The position numbers were made by a program, and so were the translations under genes. Of a stretch of 64,000 nucleotides of DNA, positions 17,592 through 25,500 are shown piece by piece; position 1 is the stretch's first letter; each line of letters starts with the position of its first letter. Source of the DNA: JAPLUA01 sp964625855. GTDB lineage: Bacteria > Verrucomicrobiota > Verrucomicrobiia > Limisphaerales > UBA8199. The notes below the pieces were generated by a model. The model ran no database searches. It was not told where the DNA came from and worked only from the letters and a program-made list of their open reading frames with translations. The stretch is from NCBI GenBank assembly GCA_964625855.1, contig CAZVFC010000031.1, forward strand, positions 39,004-103,003. The letters are read 5' to 3'.

Positions 17592-18374
17592 GTGCCTGTG
17601 CGCTTGACCATTCTGGGAAGTGGTTCCTCCGGCAACTGTGCCTACGTGGAAACCGAAGAAGCCCGCGTGTTGATTGACGCTGGCTTTAGCCTGCGCCAGA
17701 TTCGCCAGCGTCTTGCCACGATCGGCCGTGCGCCGGAAAACCTGACTGCGATTCTGGTCACGCACGAGCACTCGGATCATGTGCAAAGCCTGCCGATGCT
17801 GAACGACAAGTTGCGCATCCCGGTTTACTGCAACCGCCCGACCCAAGAGGCGGTCGAGTGTCAATTCCAAACGCGCTTGGCCTGCAACCTCTTTGCCACC
17901 GGCGCCAGCTTCGAGGTGGCGGACATCACAGTTGAGACGTTCAGCATTCCGCACGATGCGCAGGACCCGGTGGGGTTTCTCCTCCACACCCCCGCCGGCA
18001 ATATCGGTTTCCTGACAGATCTTGGACACACTACACGGCTAGTGCTGGAAAGGGTCCGTCCAGCGCATGTGCTCGTGTTGGAAGCCAATCACGACGTCAA
18101 GATGCTCCAGGACTGTCCTACCCGTCCCTGGTCCCTAAAACAACGCATCCTGGGCCGGCACGGCCATCTCTCCAACGATGCCGCCGCCGACACTGCCGAG
18201 CAGATCATGTCCGCCGATCTGAGGCATGTATATCTGGGCCACTTGAGCCGCCAATGCAATCGTCCCGAACTGGCCCATCGCGCCGTCAACGACCGCTTGC
18301 AGAAGATTAGGGCCCATCATGTGCGCCTCGAACTCACCTCGCAAGCCCAGCCCTCACCGACCCTGAGTCTATGA
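17592..18374 (+). CDS. MBL-fold metallohydrolase (YycJ/PhnP-like)
   Basis: GTG at 17592 starts the protein directly at the first strand (VRLTILGSGSSGNCAYVE). The 260-residue product has the metallo-beta-lactamase metal motif HEHSDH at residues 58-63 and later conserved Asp/His (LTDLGH, LEANHD, YLGHLSRQCN). Its closest known relatives are YycJ/WalJ-type hydrolases, implicated in DNA-end processing or cell-wall homeostasis, and cyclic phosphoribosyl phosphodiesterases. The substrate cannot be fixed. It is upstream of a TrmH-type gene with a 150-bp gap. Confidence 0.85.
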   Translation: MPVRLTILGSGSSGNCAYVETEEARVLIDAGFSLRQIRQRLATIGRAPENLTAILVTHEHSDHVQSLPMLNDKLRIPVYCNRPTQEAVECQFQTRLACNLFATGASFEVADITVETFSIPHDAQDPVGFLLHTPAGNIGFLTDLGHTTRLVLERVRPAHVLVLEANHDVKMLQDCPTRPWSLKQRILGRHGHLSNDAAADTAEQIMSADLRHVYLGHLSRQCNRPELAHRAVNDRLQKIRAHHVRLELTSQAQPSPTLSL

Positions 18375-18525
18375 CGCGTAGCCGCGCTCCCTTCTCTCTC
18401 GCTGGTCGGTTATCCTCGACCCTGGCTCTGCGGCTCCTTCCTCGTCCCGACTGTCGTAACCGCAAGCGAGGACAGCCGCAAAAGCCGCCTCGGTTTTCGG
18501 GACGGACGGGAGGGCGAGTTGCGCC

Positions 18526-19350
18526 GTGAGCGGCATGTATTCACTCCAACGCATCGAGTCATTCGACCTGCCCGAGCTTCAACCCTATCGCACAATGCGG
18601 CGGCAGGCGGAGCATAGGCAGCAGGGAATCTTCGTCGCCGAAGGTGAAAAGGTGGTGCGGCGGTTGTTGGAAAGCACGTTCAGCGTTGTGTCGGTGTTGC
18701 TGCCGGAGAAATGGATGCGAGAACTGGATCCACTCCTCCGGGCGCGCGCGGAGGAAGTGCGGGTGTTTGTGGCTGAAAAGGCGTTGCTTGAAACGCTGAC
18801 TGGCTTTTCGATGTATCAGGGCCTGCTGGCGGTGGGAAAGGTTCCTTCGCTCCCAACACTGGCGGAGGTCGTAACGCGCAGCCCTCCTCCGCGCCTCATG
18901 GCGGCAGTTGACGGCCTAAGCAATGCCGAGAATCTCGGGGCACTGGTCCGCAACTGCGCCGCCTTCAGCGCTCAAGCCATGATTGTGGGTGAGACTTGCA
19001 GCAGCCCGTTCCTGCGTCGGGCGATCAGGGGGTCCATGGGAGCCATCTTCCAACTGCCCATAGTAGAGACGAGCAGCCTGCCGCAGGCGTTGTGCGAACT
19101 GCGCGCGCGAGGCATTCGTTGCATCGCGGCCCACCCTCACGCGGAAGGCCGGATTCTCTCTCAGACGAATCTTACAGGCGACTGCTGCCTCGTCTTCGGC
19201 AGCGAAGGGTATGGCCTTTCGCCCGCGGTGCTCGCTGCTTGCGATGAGGCCACCGCCATCGCCATGCCTCCGACAGTGGACTCGCTTAATGTGGGTAGCG
19301 CCGCCGCCGTGTTCCTCTACGAGGCCAATCGTCAGCGCCGCCAGAGGTAG
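18526..19350 (+). CDS. TrmH/SpoU family RNA 2'-O-methyltransferase
   Basis: GTG 18526 or ATG 18535 can start; about 274 residues. The N-terminal 100 residues resemble the SpoU substrate-binding domain (GIFVAEGEKVVRRLLE). The C-terminal SPOUT knot has motif 1 DGLSNAENLGALVRNC, motif 2 CLVFGSEGYGLS and motif 3 DSLNVGSAAAVFLYE. It methylates ribose 2'-OH in tRNA or rRNA with S-adenosylmethionine; the target nucleotide is not predictable. It ends 9 bp from the convergent glnE stop. Confidence 0.92.
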   Translation: MSGMYSLQRIESFDLPELQPYRTMRRQAEHRQQGIFVAEGEKVVRRLLESTFSVVSVLLPEKWMRELDPLLRARAEEVRVFVAEKALLETLTGFSMYQGLLAVGKVPSLPTLAEVVTRSPPPRLMAAVDGLSNAENLGALVRNCAAFSAQAMIVGETCSSPFLRRAIRGSMGAIFQLPIVETSSLPQALCELRARGIRCIAAHPHAEGRILSQTNLTGDCCLVFGSEGYGLSPAVLAACDEATAIAMPPTVDSLNVGSAAAVFLYEANRQRRQR

Positions 19351-19359
19351 GACCCTCGC

Positions 19360-22300
19360 TCAGGCCGTCTCGAATACTCTCGAATACACGTGGCGAATTG
19401 CCCGCCGCCAATCAGCCAGGGCATCCCGGAAGGCGTCGGGAGTGACGAAGCCGCAACGGACCGAAACGCGGTAGTATGGCGCCGGATCATCAGGCAATAC
19501 GGTCTCTCCTTCGTAGCTCCACCGCCGCAGGATGCCTTCGACGCACCGGAGTTGGCGGTAGTCCTGGATGAGTCTGTCGGCGTCAGGCAGCGCCCTGGTG
19601 TCGCGTCCCCGCTCCAGCGCCTGCAGTGTATTAGCCACCTGCCAGCCATTCTCCAGGCACAGTGCTTGCGCGATGAATTCCGCGTCCATCAAACCGCCCT
19701 GGCCGGTCTTGATGGCCAGGTGGTCCTTGCCGACCGGAGTGCGTTCCTTCTCAATGCGCAACCGCATACGGTGAATCCTCTGTTTCCAATCCGAGGAGTA
19801 TGCCGCCAGCGGCAACGCTGGCTGCTGAAAGTTCGTCAACGTGCGGGCCAGCTCTTGAAAGCGGACACCCAAATCCAGATCCCCCGCTACCGGACGGGTG
19901 CGTGTCAGCGACTGAATCTCCCAGAGCTGCGCGCGTTGCCGATAATAGTCCTCGTAGGCGCTTAGCGTGTTGACCAACAAACCCTTCTCACCGTCGGGCC
20001 GCAGACGGGCGTCGGTGCGGAAGACGACGCCCTGCTCGGTCCGCACTGAAAGCAGCTCCAACACTGCCAGTGCCAGCCGGGCTAGCCTGGTCAGGTCCTT
20101 CGCTTTGGAGTCTGCGACAAACACCAAGTCAAGGTCCGAACCGTAGTCAATCTCCGCGCCGCCGAGCTTGCCCAGGCCGATGATGACAAAGGGCGGCACC
20201 CTGATCTTGTGTTTGCGCATCACGACTTCCAGCGCATATTGCAGGCATGCCTCCGCCAGGGCGGAGAGCTCCGTGAGATACTGCTCAAAATCCGCCAGAC
20301 CCAGGATGTCCCGCAGGCCGATACGCATCAGTTCGGCCCGATGATACCGGCGCAGCCACAACTGCTGGTCTTTGTCGCCATGACCGTGCCGCAAGTCTCG
20401 CAGGGTTTCCTCAGCAGCCTTCCGCTGGCGCAGGCGTCCGCTGAGAACCAACTCGTCCACTAGGTCCGGCGTCCGAATCGCCAGTTCGGCCAGGAACTCC
20501 GAACGGTCGAACAGCAGCACCAGTAATTCGAAGATCGCGGGGTTGCTGTGCCATAGCTCGAAGAGCGTCGCCCGAGCGCCGTAGGCGCTGATGAAGCTGG
20601 CCAGGCGTGTCACCACTCGGTCGGGATCGGAAAGCGGCATTGCTTTTGCCGATGGGGTCTTCTTGCCTGGACTTACGTGGCTGGACGCGCGCGGGCGCCC
20701 CGGGAAGACGTCCCCGCTCAGGCGGGGACGGTGCCGCGTCCAGGGCGCGGTGGAGTGTGACCCTGCCGAGGGTTGCGGACACAGCGCGAGGAGCCTCGGC
20801 AGTATCTGATACGCCAGTTCAGTGGTGCGCGACGAAACGTGAACATACCCCGGCCCCTCGACAACCTCCCTCAGCACGCGGAAGGCCTTGTCGGGATCCT
20901 TGAAGGCATGTTCGGTCAGCACCTTCTTCCACTCCTGCTCCGCGCCCTCGAACTGGCGCGGAAAGGGCGACGGCGCTTCTTGTTCGCCTTCGCCTGCCTT
21001 CAGCAGCCGGTCAAAGACGCGCCGGACATTCTGTGTGTGGGCCTGGCGCTGCGCCTCGAATTCCTTCAGCGCCGCGAAGCCCATCAGACACGCCAGGCGC
21101 TCCTGCGCGGGAGGGTTGGCGGGGATCTTGTGCGTCTGCAGGTTGTCTTCCATCTGCAGGCGATGCTCCGCGTCTCGCAGGAAGCCATAGGCTTCGGCAA
21201 GCTGTCGGGATTCGTCCGGCGAGAGCAGCTCATATTGGACCAGCTTGTTCAGGCATGGCAGCGTTTGGGCGACTTGCAGAAAGGGCTGTCGGCCAGCATG
21301 CAGCACTTGTTGCGCCTGCACCACAAACTCGATCTCACGGATCCCTCCTCGTCCGAGCTTCACGTTACGCTCCAGTTCGTCCGCCTTGAGCACATCACGT
21401 TCAATGCGGCCTTTCATCGTCGCGACCTCCCGCAACACACTCTCGTTTATGGACCGTGGATAGCGGAACGGCTGGACCAGTTCCAGAAACTCCGCTGACA
21501 GTGTGGCATCACCCGCCACTCCCCGAGCCTTAATCAACATCATCCGCTCCCAGGTCTGGCCCCATTGCGCGTAGTAGTTCTCGTAGCTGGCGAGCGAGCG
21601 GGTGAGCGGGCCACCTTCACCCTCAGGCCGCAATCGAAGGTCAATCCGATACAAAGCCCCTTCCGGAGTCATACGGCTCACTTCCGCAATGAATGCCTCC
21701 GCCAGCCGATTAAAGAACTGATGGTTAGACATCGCGGAGCGCGGCGTTTGGTTGCTGGAGGGCAGCCTCTGGAGCGCACTTCCCTCCTCGCTATAGACAA
21801 AGAGCACATCTACATCCGAGCTGTAGTTGAGCTCCTGCCCGCCCAGCTTGCCCATGCCCAGGACACAGCCCGCCGTCGTGTGCCAATGGCCAGCCGCGTC
21901 CTGATGGCAAGGCTGGCCATAGCGCCCGACTTGCTGCTGGTGGCAGATTTGCCAGACCACGTCCAGGCAAACATCCGCCACGTCGGAAATCTCCTGCATA
22001 ATCTCACCCAGTTTGCCCAGCCGGGCGAGGTCGCGTGCGCCGATGCGCAGCATCTCGCGCTGTTTGAATTCCCGCAGACGGCGGAGCGCTGTGCCAAAAT
22101 CGGCCGCCGCCAGCAGAGGGTTAAGCCAGCGGCTCACTTCGTTGCGCAAGCCCTGCTTGCGCCGGGGATACTTCAGCGCCTCCAGCTCCAGCACTGCCAG
22201 CCAATCCGGTCGCGCCACCAGCAGATTGCTCAGCGCCCGCGAACCACTGAATAACGCGGCCAGCACTCGCGCTTGCTCAGCCGGAAATATCGGCAGCGCC

Positions 22301-22404
22301 GCGCCGGCGCTGGAGGCGGCGAGCAACTCCAGAAAGTGCCTGGCGCGCTGCGGGTCCGCGCAGCTCTTGATGGCGTTCGTCCAGACCGGATTCTTCATTC
22401 CCAA
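19360..22404 (-). CDS. glnE: Bifunctional glutamine synthetase adenylyltransferase/adenylyl-removing enzyme
   Basis: The 1014-residue protein has two nucleotidyltransferase domains: the N-terminal one with GMGKLGGQELNYSSDVDVL and the C-terminal one with GLGKLGGAEIDYGSDLDLV. In the family the first removes and the second adds AMP on glutamine synthetase in response to PII and glutamine. PII-UTase-like helical bundles follow each. Between the halves (residues about 540-590) the usual short linker is expanded by proline/arginine/serine-rich sequence encoded by a palindromic repeat at 20683-20741, without loss of frame. No nitrogen-regulatory genes are adjacent. Confidence 0.93.
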   Translation of the reverse strand: MGMKNPVWTNAIKSCADPQRARHFLELLAASSAGAALPIFPAEQARVLAALFSGSRALSNLLVARPDWLAVLELEALKYPRRKQGLRNEVSRWLNPLLAAADFGTALRRLREFKQREMLRIGARDLARLGKLGEIMQEISDVADVCLDVVWQICHQQQVGRYGQPCHQDAAGHWHTTAGCVLGMGKLGGQELNYSSDVDVLFVYSEEGSALQRLPSSNQTPRSAMSNHQFFNRLAEAFIAEVSRMTPEGALYRIDLRLRPEGEGGPLTRSLASYENYYAQWGQTWERMMLIKARGVAGDATLSAEFLELVQPFRYPRSINESVLREVATMKGRIERDVLKADELERNVKLGRGGIREIEFVVQAQQVLHAGRQPFLQVAQTLPCLNKLVQYELLSPDESRQLAEAYGFLRDAEHRLQMEDNLQTHKIPANPPAQERLACLMGFAALKEFEAQRQAHTQNVRRVFDRLLKAGEGEQEAPSPFPRQFEGAEQEWKKVLTEHAFKDPDKAFRVLREVVEGPGYVHVSSRTTELAYQILPRLLALCPQPSAGSHSTAPWTRHRPRLSGDVFPGRPRASSHVSPGKKTPSAKAMPLSDPDRVVTRLASFISAYGARATLFELWHSNPAIFELLVLLFDRSEFLAELAIRTPDLVDELVLSGRLRQRKAAEETLRDLRHGHGDKDQQLWLRRYHRAELMRIGLRDILGLADFEQYLTELSALAEACLQYALEVVMRKHKIRVPPFVIIGLGKLGGAEIDYGSDLDLVFVADSKAKDLTRLARLALAVLELLSVRTEQGVVFRTDARLRPDGEKGLLVNTLSAYEDYYRQRAQLWEIQSLTRTRPVAGDLDLGVRFQELARTLTNFQQPALPLAAYSSDWKQRIHRMRLRIEKERTPVGKDHLAIKTGQGGLMDAEFIAQALCLENGWQVANTLQALERGRDTRALPDADRLIQDYRQLRCVEGILRRWSYEGETVLPDDPAPYYRVSVRCGFVTPDAFRDALADWRRAIRHVYSRVFETA
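20683..20741. repeat. Nested palindrome inside glnE
   Basis: GTCCCCGC-TCAG-GCGGGGAC is a perfect 8-bp stem (20710-20729), flanked further out by GGACGCG and CGCGTCC. It lies in the linker between the two catalytic halves of glnE and is translated as part of a segment rich in Pro, Arg and Ser. The boundary of the inserted unit is uncertain and may extend to roughly 20640-20790. Confidence 0.6.
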
Positions 22405-22413
22405 GCTTCCCGG

Positions 22414-23385
22414 TTACCGCGGAACCGTTTCCAGCACCACGTTGACCTGCGGACGCTGCTCTGGAGGCCTCAGCCTCGTGAACAACCCCCGCCAGAAGCC
22501 AACGCCATAGAGAATGTGCGTCAGCACGATGAGTGGCATCGCTGCCAGGCCTTGCCAGACTTGCCCGCCAGCCGCCAGCGCCGCCACCTGTGCCAGAACG
22601 GCAAGCGCATAAACCGCCAGCGGCGCAAGCCAGAGTGTCTCGGCAGCCGTCAGCGACGGCAGAATTGCCAGCGCCAGCAAATACAGACAGAAAATCGGGG
22701 GCACGAAGTTGAGTGCCGAGCCGAGCGTCGGATTCACTTTGAACTGCTCCGCCCGGCCCCGTCCGTAGGTCATCAGCATACTCGCGAAAGACTTGAGACT
22801 GGATCGTGGCCGACGGCGCACAAGCAGTTCCGGATCGTAGATCAACTTTCCCCCGCGCTTCTGCAGATCGTCCATGAGCGCATTTTCCTCGTTGGGATAG
22901 AGCGCCTCATTGAACCCGCCCAGATCCAGCATTGCCTCTCTCCTCGCCAGCAGGTTGCACAGGATGAGTTCCTTCTCGCTCGTCTCGCGCACCTGGCCCA
23001 CGGCCGCATATCGTGCTCGGCTGGGTCCAAAGGCCAGCCAGCTCGCCAGCACCCGCGCGAAGATCTGCTCGAGCGGCGGTGCCTCAGGCGGGCAGAGGTT
23101 TGGTCCGCCCACCATTTGCACGCTCGGGTCCGTGAAATGCGCCACAGCGCGCCGCAGGTTGCCGGGCTCGGGGGCCGAGTCATCGTCCAGGAAGTAGATA
23201 AGGTCCCCCTGCGCGGCTCGCAAGGCGGCGTTGCGCTGGACGGAAGGCTGCTGGCCGCGCGCCACGATGATCTCCAGCCGGCCGGCCGGGTATTCCAAGC
23301 AGCGGCTGGCGGCGACGGCTTTGACCTCGGCCTGCGCAGGGCGTGCCGCGATCACCACAGTAACGCTCGGCACGGTTTGGTTCAT
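22414..23385 (-). CDS. Family 2 glycosyltransferase with membrane C-terminus
   Basis: I start at ATG 23385 (MNQTVPSVTVVIAARP); a longer frame would run backward through the tRNA gene. The 323-residue product has a GT-A fold with the nucleotide-sugar DxD equivalent FLDDDSAP, GGFNE and the acceptor-side NEENALMDD. At least three hydrophobic helices follow (about residues 215-300). It would transfer a sugar to a lipid or growing polysaccharide at the inner membrane. The stop lies 9 bp before the glnE start, so the two are probably co-transcribed. Confidence 0.87.
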   Translation of the reverse strand: MNQTVPSVTVVIAARPAQAEVKAVAASRCLEYPAGRLEIIVARGQQPSVQRNAALRAAQGDLIYFLDDDSAPEPGNLRRAVAHFTDPSVQMVGGPNLCPPEAPPLEQIFARVLASWLAFGPSRARYAAVGQVRETSEKELILCNLLARREAMLDLGGFNEALYPNEENALMDDLQKRGGKLIYDPELLVRRRPRSSLKSFASMLMTYGRGRAEQFKVNPTLGSALNFVPPIFCLYLLALAILPSLTAAETLWLAPLAVYALAVLAQVAALAAGGQVWQGLAAMPLIVLTHILYGVGFWRGLFTRLRPPEQRPQVNVVLETVPR

Positions 23386-23478
23386 GACTCCAAACCTAGA
23401 GTGCGGGAGGGCCGGTTCAAAGTGTAAAATGGTTTTGACAATTTTGACCAGGGTCTTACAGTTTCGCGTGCTCCGGAT

Positions 23479-23554
23479 GGGGTCGTAGCTCAGTTGGTAG
23501 AGCGCCTGAATGGCATTCAGGAGGTCAGGGGTTCGAACCCCCTCGGCTCCACCA
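23479..23554 (+). tRNA. tRNA-Ala (anticodon GGC)
   Basis: The cloverleaf is complete. The 7-bp acceptor stem (GGGGTCG with CGGCTCC, two G-U pairs) and the D arm GCTC...GAGC are intact. The anticodon stem CCTGA/TCAGG has loop ATGGCAT giving anticodon GGC, and the T arm is AGGGG-TTCGAAC-CCCCT. CCA is encoded. The 3' half is duplicated at 32373-32426, marking it as the attachment site of an integrative element. Confidence 0.97.
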
Positions 23555-23561
23555 TCCGGAA
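23508..23561. other. attL: left 54-bp attachment repeat
   Basis: The 54 bases from the anticodon stem through CCA plus seven bases are identical to 32373-32426. The left copy lies in the intact tRNA-Ala gene. Flanking bases differ on both sides of both copies, so the limits are exact. Confidence 0.95.
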
Positions 23562-23746
23562 TCTCCAATAAAATCAAGCCTTCCAGCGGTGTTTCCCTCC
23601 GGTTCTGGCCATCCTGAGAAAAGCCTGCTTTGTCACTTCTTGTTCACTTTCCCGGGCGAGGGTAAATCGCCCTCCCTGCCTGGTGATCGTGCCTCTAATG
23701 GCAGCCAGGGCTCAGCGCGGGGCATTGTGGGCCTCGGTGGGATTAG

Positions 23747-23998
23747 CAGCATCATCCTCCTGGTCCTCCGGTCGCTGCTACCAAACCATGCGTAGAGGAC
23801 ACTGCGTCCACCACGCATGCAGCACCATCCTCCTGGTCCACCGGCTACTGCTACGCACCATCTCCACCGAAGGCGGCGCCATCCTCGTGGAGCAGCACCA
23901 TCCTCCGGGGCCACCGGTCACTGCTACCTCGAATGTGACGGGCTGCGCTGCGGGATACGGGCGCAGCACCATCCTCCGGGGCCACCGGTCACTGCTAC
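23747..23998. repeat. CRISPR-like array: four 35-nt repeats with 36-38 nt spacers
   Basis: Repeats start at 23747, 23820, 23893 and 23964 and each is 35 nt (beginning CAGCACCATCCTCC, ending CTGCTAC). Copies 3 and 4 are identical, copy 2 differs at a few bases and copy 1 at more. Spacers are 38, 38 and 36 nt and differ from each other. The geometry and one-sided decay resemble a short CRISPR array, but there are no cas genes. The first spacer itself contains an inverted repeat (CATGCGT/ACGCATG), which is odd for a captured spacer. A minisatellite or hairpin array is an equal possibility. Confidence 0.5.
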
Positions 23999-24064
23999 AA
24001 GAAACGTCGGTCACATGATGCAACCGACGATGCGTGTGACCCGTGCGCGGGCGGGGGGAATGGG

Positions 24065-24596
24065 TTTTACCCATTTCTTCAGAATTGAATTTTTGGGTAA
24101 AACGACTGGCCAAGGGTTTTGCCAAAATCTTCAGAATTGAATTTTTTGGAATCTCTGTGCGCCTGCGATTTGGTGACGCCAAGGGTTTTATTAAATTCTT
24201 CAGAACTGAAGTTTTTAATATCCTGCAATGGCAACCCCTGTTCACCAGCCACATCGGCCAGCCGTTTCTCGTTCCATGACGGACCAAGGGTTTTGGTAAA
24301 TTCTTCAGAACTGAATTTTTTACCATCCTTCTGAGCAGTCTCCCGGCTCACCCCCAGCCTTGCTGCTATTTCCTTGTCGGTCCACCCCAGCAACGAAAGC
24401 CGAAGGGCCTTGGTCACGTCAGCCAGCCGTTTCTCGTTCCACGAGGGGCCAAGGGTTTTATACATTTCTTCAGAACTGAATTTTTTAGTAAAACGACTGG
24501 CCTACGGTTTTAGCGGTTTCTTCAGAATTGAATTTTCCGCTAAAACGACTGGCCAGGCAAAATGTGAAATTCTTCAGAATTGAATTTTTCCACATT
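24065..24596. repeat. Seven hairpin repeats with constant core and variable complementary arms
   Basis: The core TTCTTCAGAAYTGAATTTT (small variations) occurs at 24065-24102, 24121-24150, 24190-24219, 24294-24325, 24456-24493, 24508-24545 and 24561-24596. The flanking arms differ from copy to copy yet remain complementary: TACCC/GGGTA, CCAAAA/TTTTGG, ATTAAA/TTTAAT, TGGTAAA/TTTACCA, a partly broken pair in copy 5, AGCGG/CCGCT and AATGTG/CACATT. Several copies are joined by AAAACGACTGGCC and CAAGGGTTTT. On the minus strand each core reads as KKFSSEE-like residues. Confidence 0.85.
24079..24465 (-). CDS. Possible small HTH protein built around hairpin repeats (may be decayed)
   Basis: A 128-residue frame contains a convincing helix-turn-helix (LGWTDKEIAARLGVSRETAQ). 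It also has two copies of LGPSWNEKRLADV, a pattern known from ParB-like phage proteins that precedes such helices. Four motifs of the form KKFSSEEF-x-KTLG, encoded by the hairpin repeats, interrupt it. A stop codon lies just upstream of the ATG and further repeat-coded fragments continue in other frames. It is therefore either a repeat-rich DNA-binding protein or the remnant of a gene invaded by repeats. I favour the second, with moderate doubt. Confidence 0.35.
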   Translation of the reverse strand: MYKTLGPSWNEKRLADVTKALRLSLLGWTDKEIAARLGVSRETAQKDGKKFSSEEFTKTLGPSWNEKRLADVAGEQGLPLQDIKNFSSEEFNKTLGVTKSQAHRDSKKFNSEDFGKTLGQSFYPKIQF

Positions 24597-24760
24597 CGGC
24601 CAGCCAACCGTCAAAAACTCGTTCGCTGCGTGGCCTAGGACGCGTTTTGTTTACCTGGGGGTGGTAGAATGGTGGGGGTAAACGGACACAAAAAACGCCG
24701 CGCGGGAAACCTTGGAAAGCCGCGCGGCGGTGGGTGCAGGCAGCGTGTCGTGCCGCAATG

Positions 24761-25495
24761 TCAGTCAGGCAAACGCAAGTAACGGGACTGAAATAGGCCG
24801 TGGACGTGGCTGTCTTGGACGTGCGCCTTGCCGGGTGAATAGCCAGCGCGCTCTTTCATAAACGACAACAGCTTTTCGCCGTCCACCTTGGACTTGGCCA
24901 GCAACTCTTTTGTGCGGTTGGCCAGCGTGTCAGCTTTGTTTCTCAACTCGGCAACCTCGACTGGCTTAAGCTCGACAACCTTGGACAAGCGCAGCAACGC
25001 GCCTTCGTCCAACGTCAGGCAGTCGGCGCTCGCAAGTTTCGCTTTCGCGTCGGCCAGCGCGGCGCTTTCGGTGTCAACCTGTCGCCGAGTCTCAGCCAGC
25101 GCAACCAGTGTGTCGCGCAACTCGGCGGCCAGCGCTTGCTTTTCAAGCGCGCGTTCCGCCAGTCGGTCCAAGCCAGCAAAGTGCTCGGCACGCTCGCGCG
25201 CGATGTCGGCAAGCTCGCTGTCGAATGGCGCAGTGTCTCGTTCCGCTTGTTCAAGCTCCTGGGTGGCCAGCTCGATAACGGACTCCATTGGAATGGTTCC
25301 ACTGCACGCGCGCATTTCGATAACGCGCCGACGCAACGGCAAGGGACGGTGTAGCGGTTCGACGGGTGACGGCTCTGGCTGTGGCACGACTGCGGCCACG
25401 ATTTCCGCCGACGTTTTCAACTGCGTTTTGTTCGCGCCGATGCGCTTTACAACGCCAGCGTTGTCGTCGTGGTAAAGTCCAGGTTCAAGTGGCAT
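24761..25495 (-). CDS. Hypothetical coiled-coil protein of the integrative element
   Basis: A 244-residue protein I do not recognise. Residues about 75-215 are almost entirely helical with heptad-like Ala/Leu/Glu/Lys patterning (ELATQELEQAERD, RALEKQALAAELRDTLVAL), predicting a long coiled coil. The first 60 residues are proline-rich. No signal peptide or membrane segment is seen. It is the last gene of the leftward series, 5 bp after the preceding gene, so the two are surely co-transcribed. A scaffold or structural role is possible but unproven. Confidence 0.7.
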   Translation of the reverse strand: MPLEPGLYHDDNAGVVKRIGANKTQLKTSAEIVAAVVPQPEPSPVEPLHRPLPLRRRVIEMRACSGTIPMESVIELATQELEQAERDTAPFDSELADIARERAEHFAGLDRLAERALEKQALAAELRDTLVALAETRRQVDTESAALADAKAKLASADCLTLDEGALLRLSKVVELKPVEVAELRNKADTLANRTKELLAKSKVDGEKLLSFMKERAGYSPGKAHVQDSHVHGLFQSRYLRLPD

Positions 25496-25500
25496 AGGCG

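Noticed and set aside
18375..18525. Another copy of the 670-852 palindromic element
   Set aside because: It has only short similar pieces (GCCGCGCTCCC and GAGGACAGCCGC) without extended arms.
23747..23998. A functional CRISPR array
   Set aside because: Only four repeats, two of them diverged, no cas genes or leader recognised, and one spacer is itself palindromic; kept only as CRISPR-like.
24065..24596. Integron attC array
   Set aside because: attC sites have conserved outer boxes and variable centres; these have the opposite pattern, and no integron integrase or gene cassettes are present.
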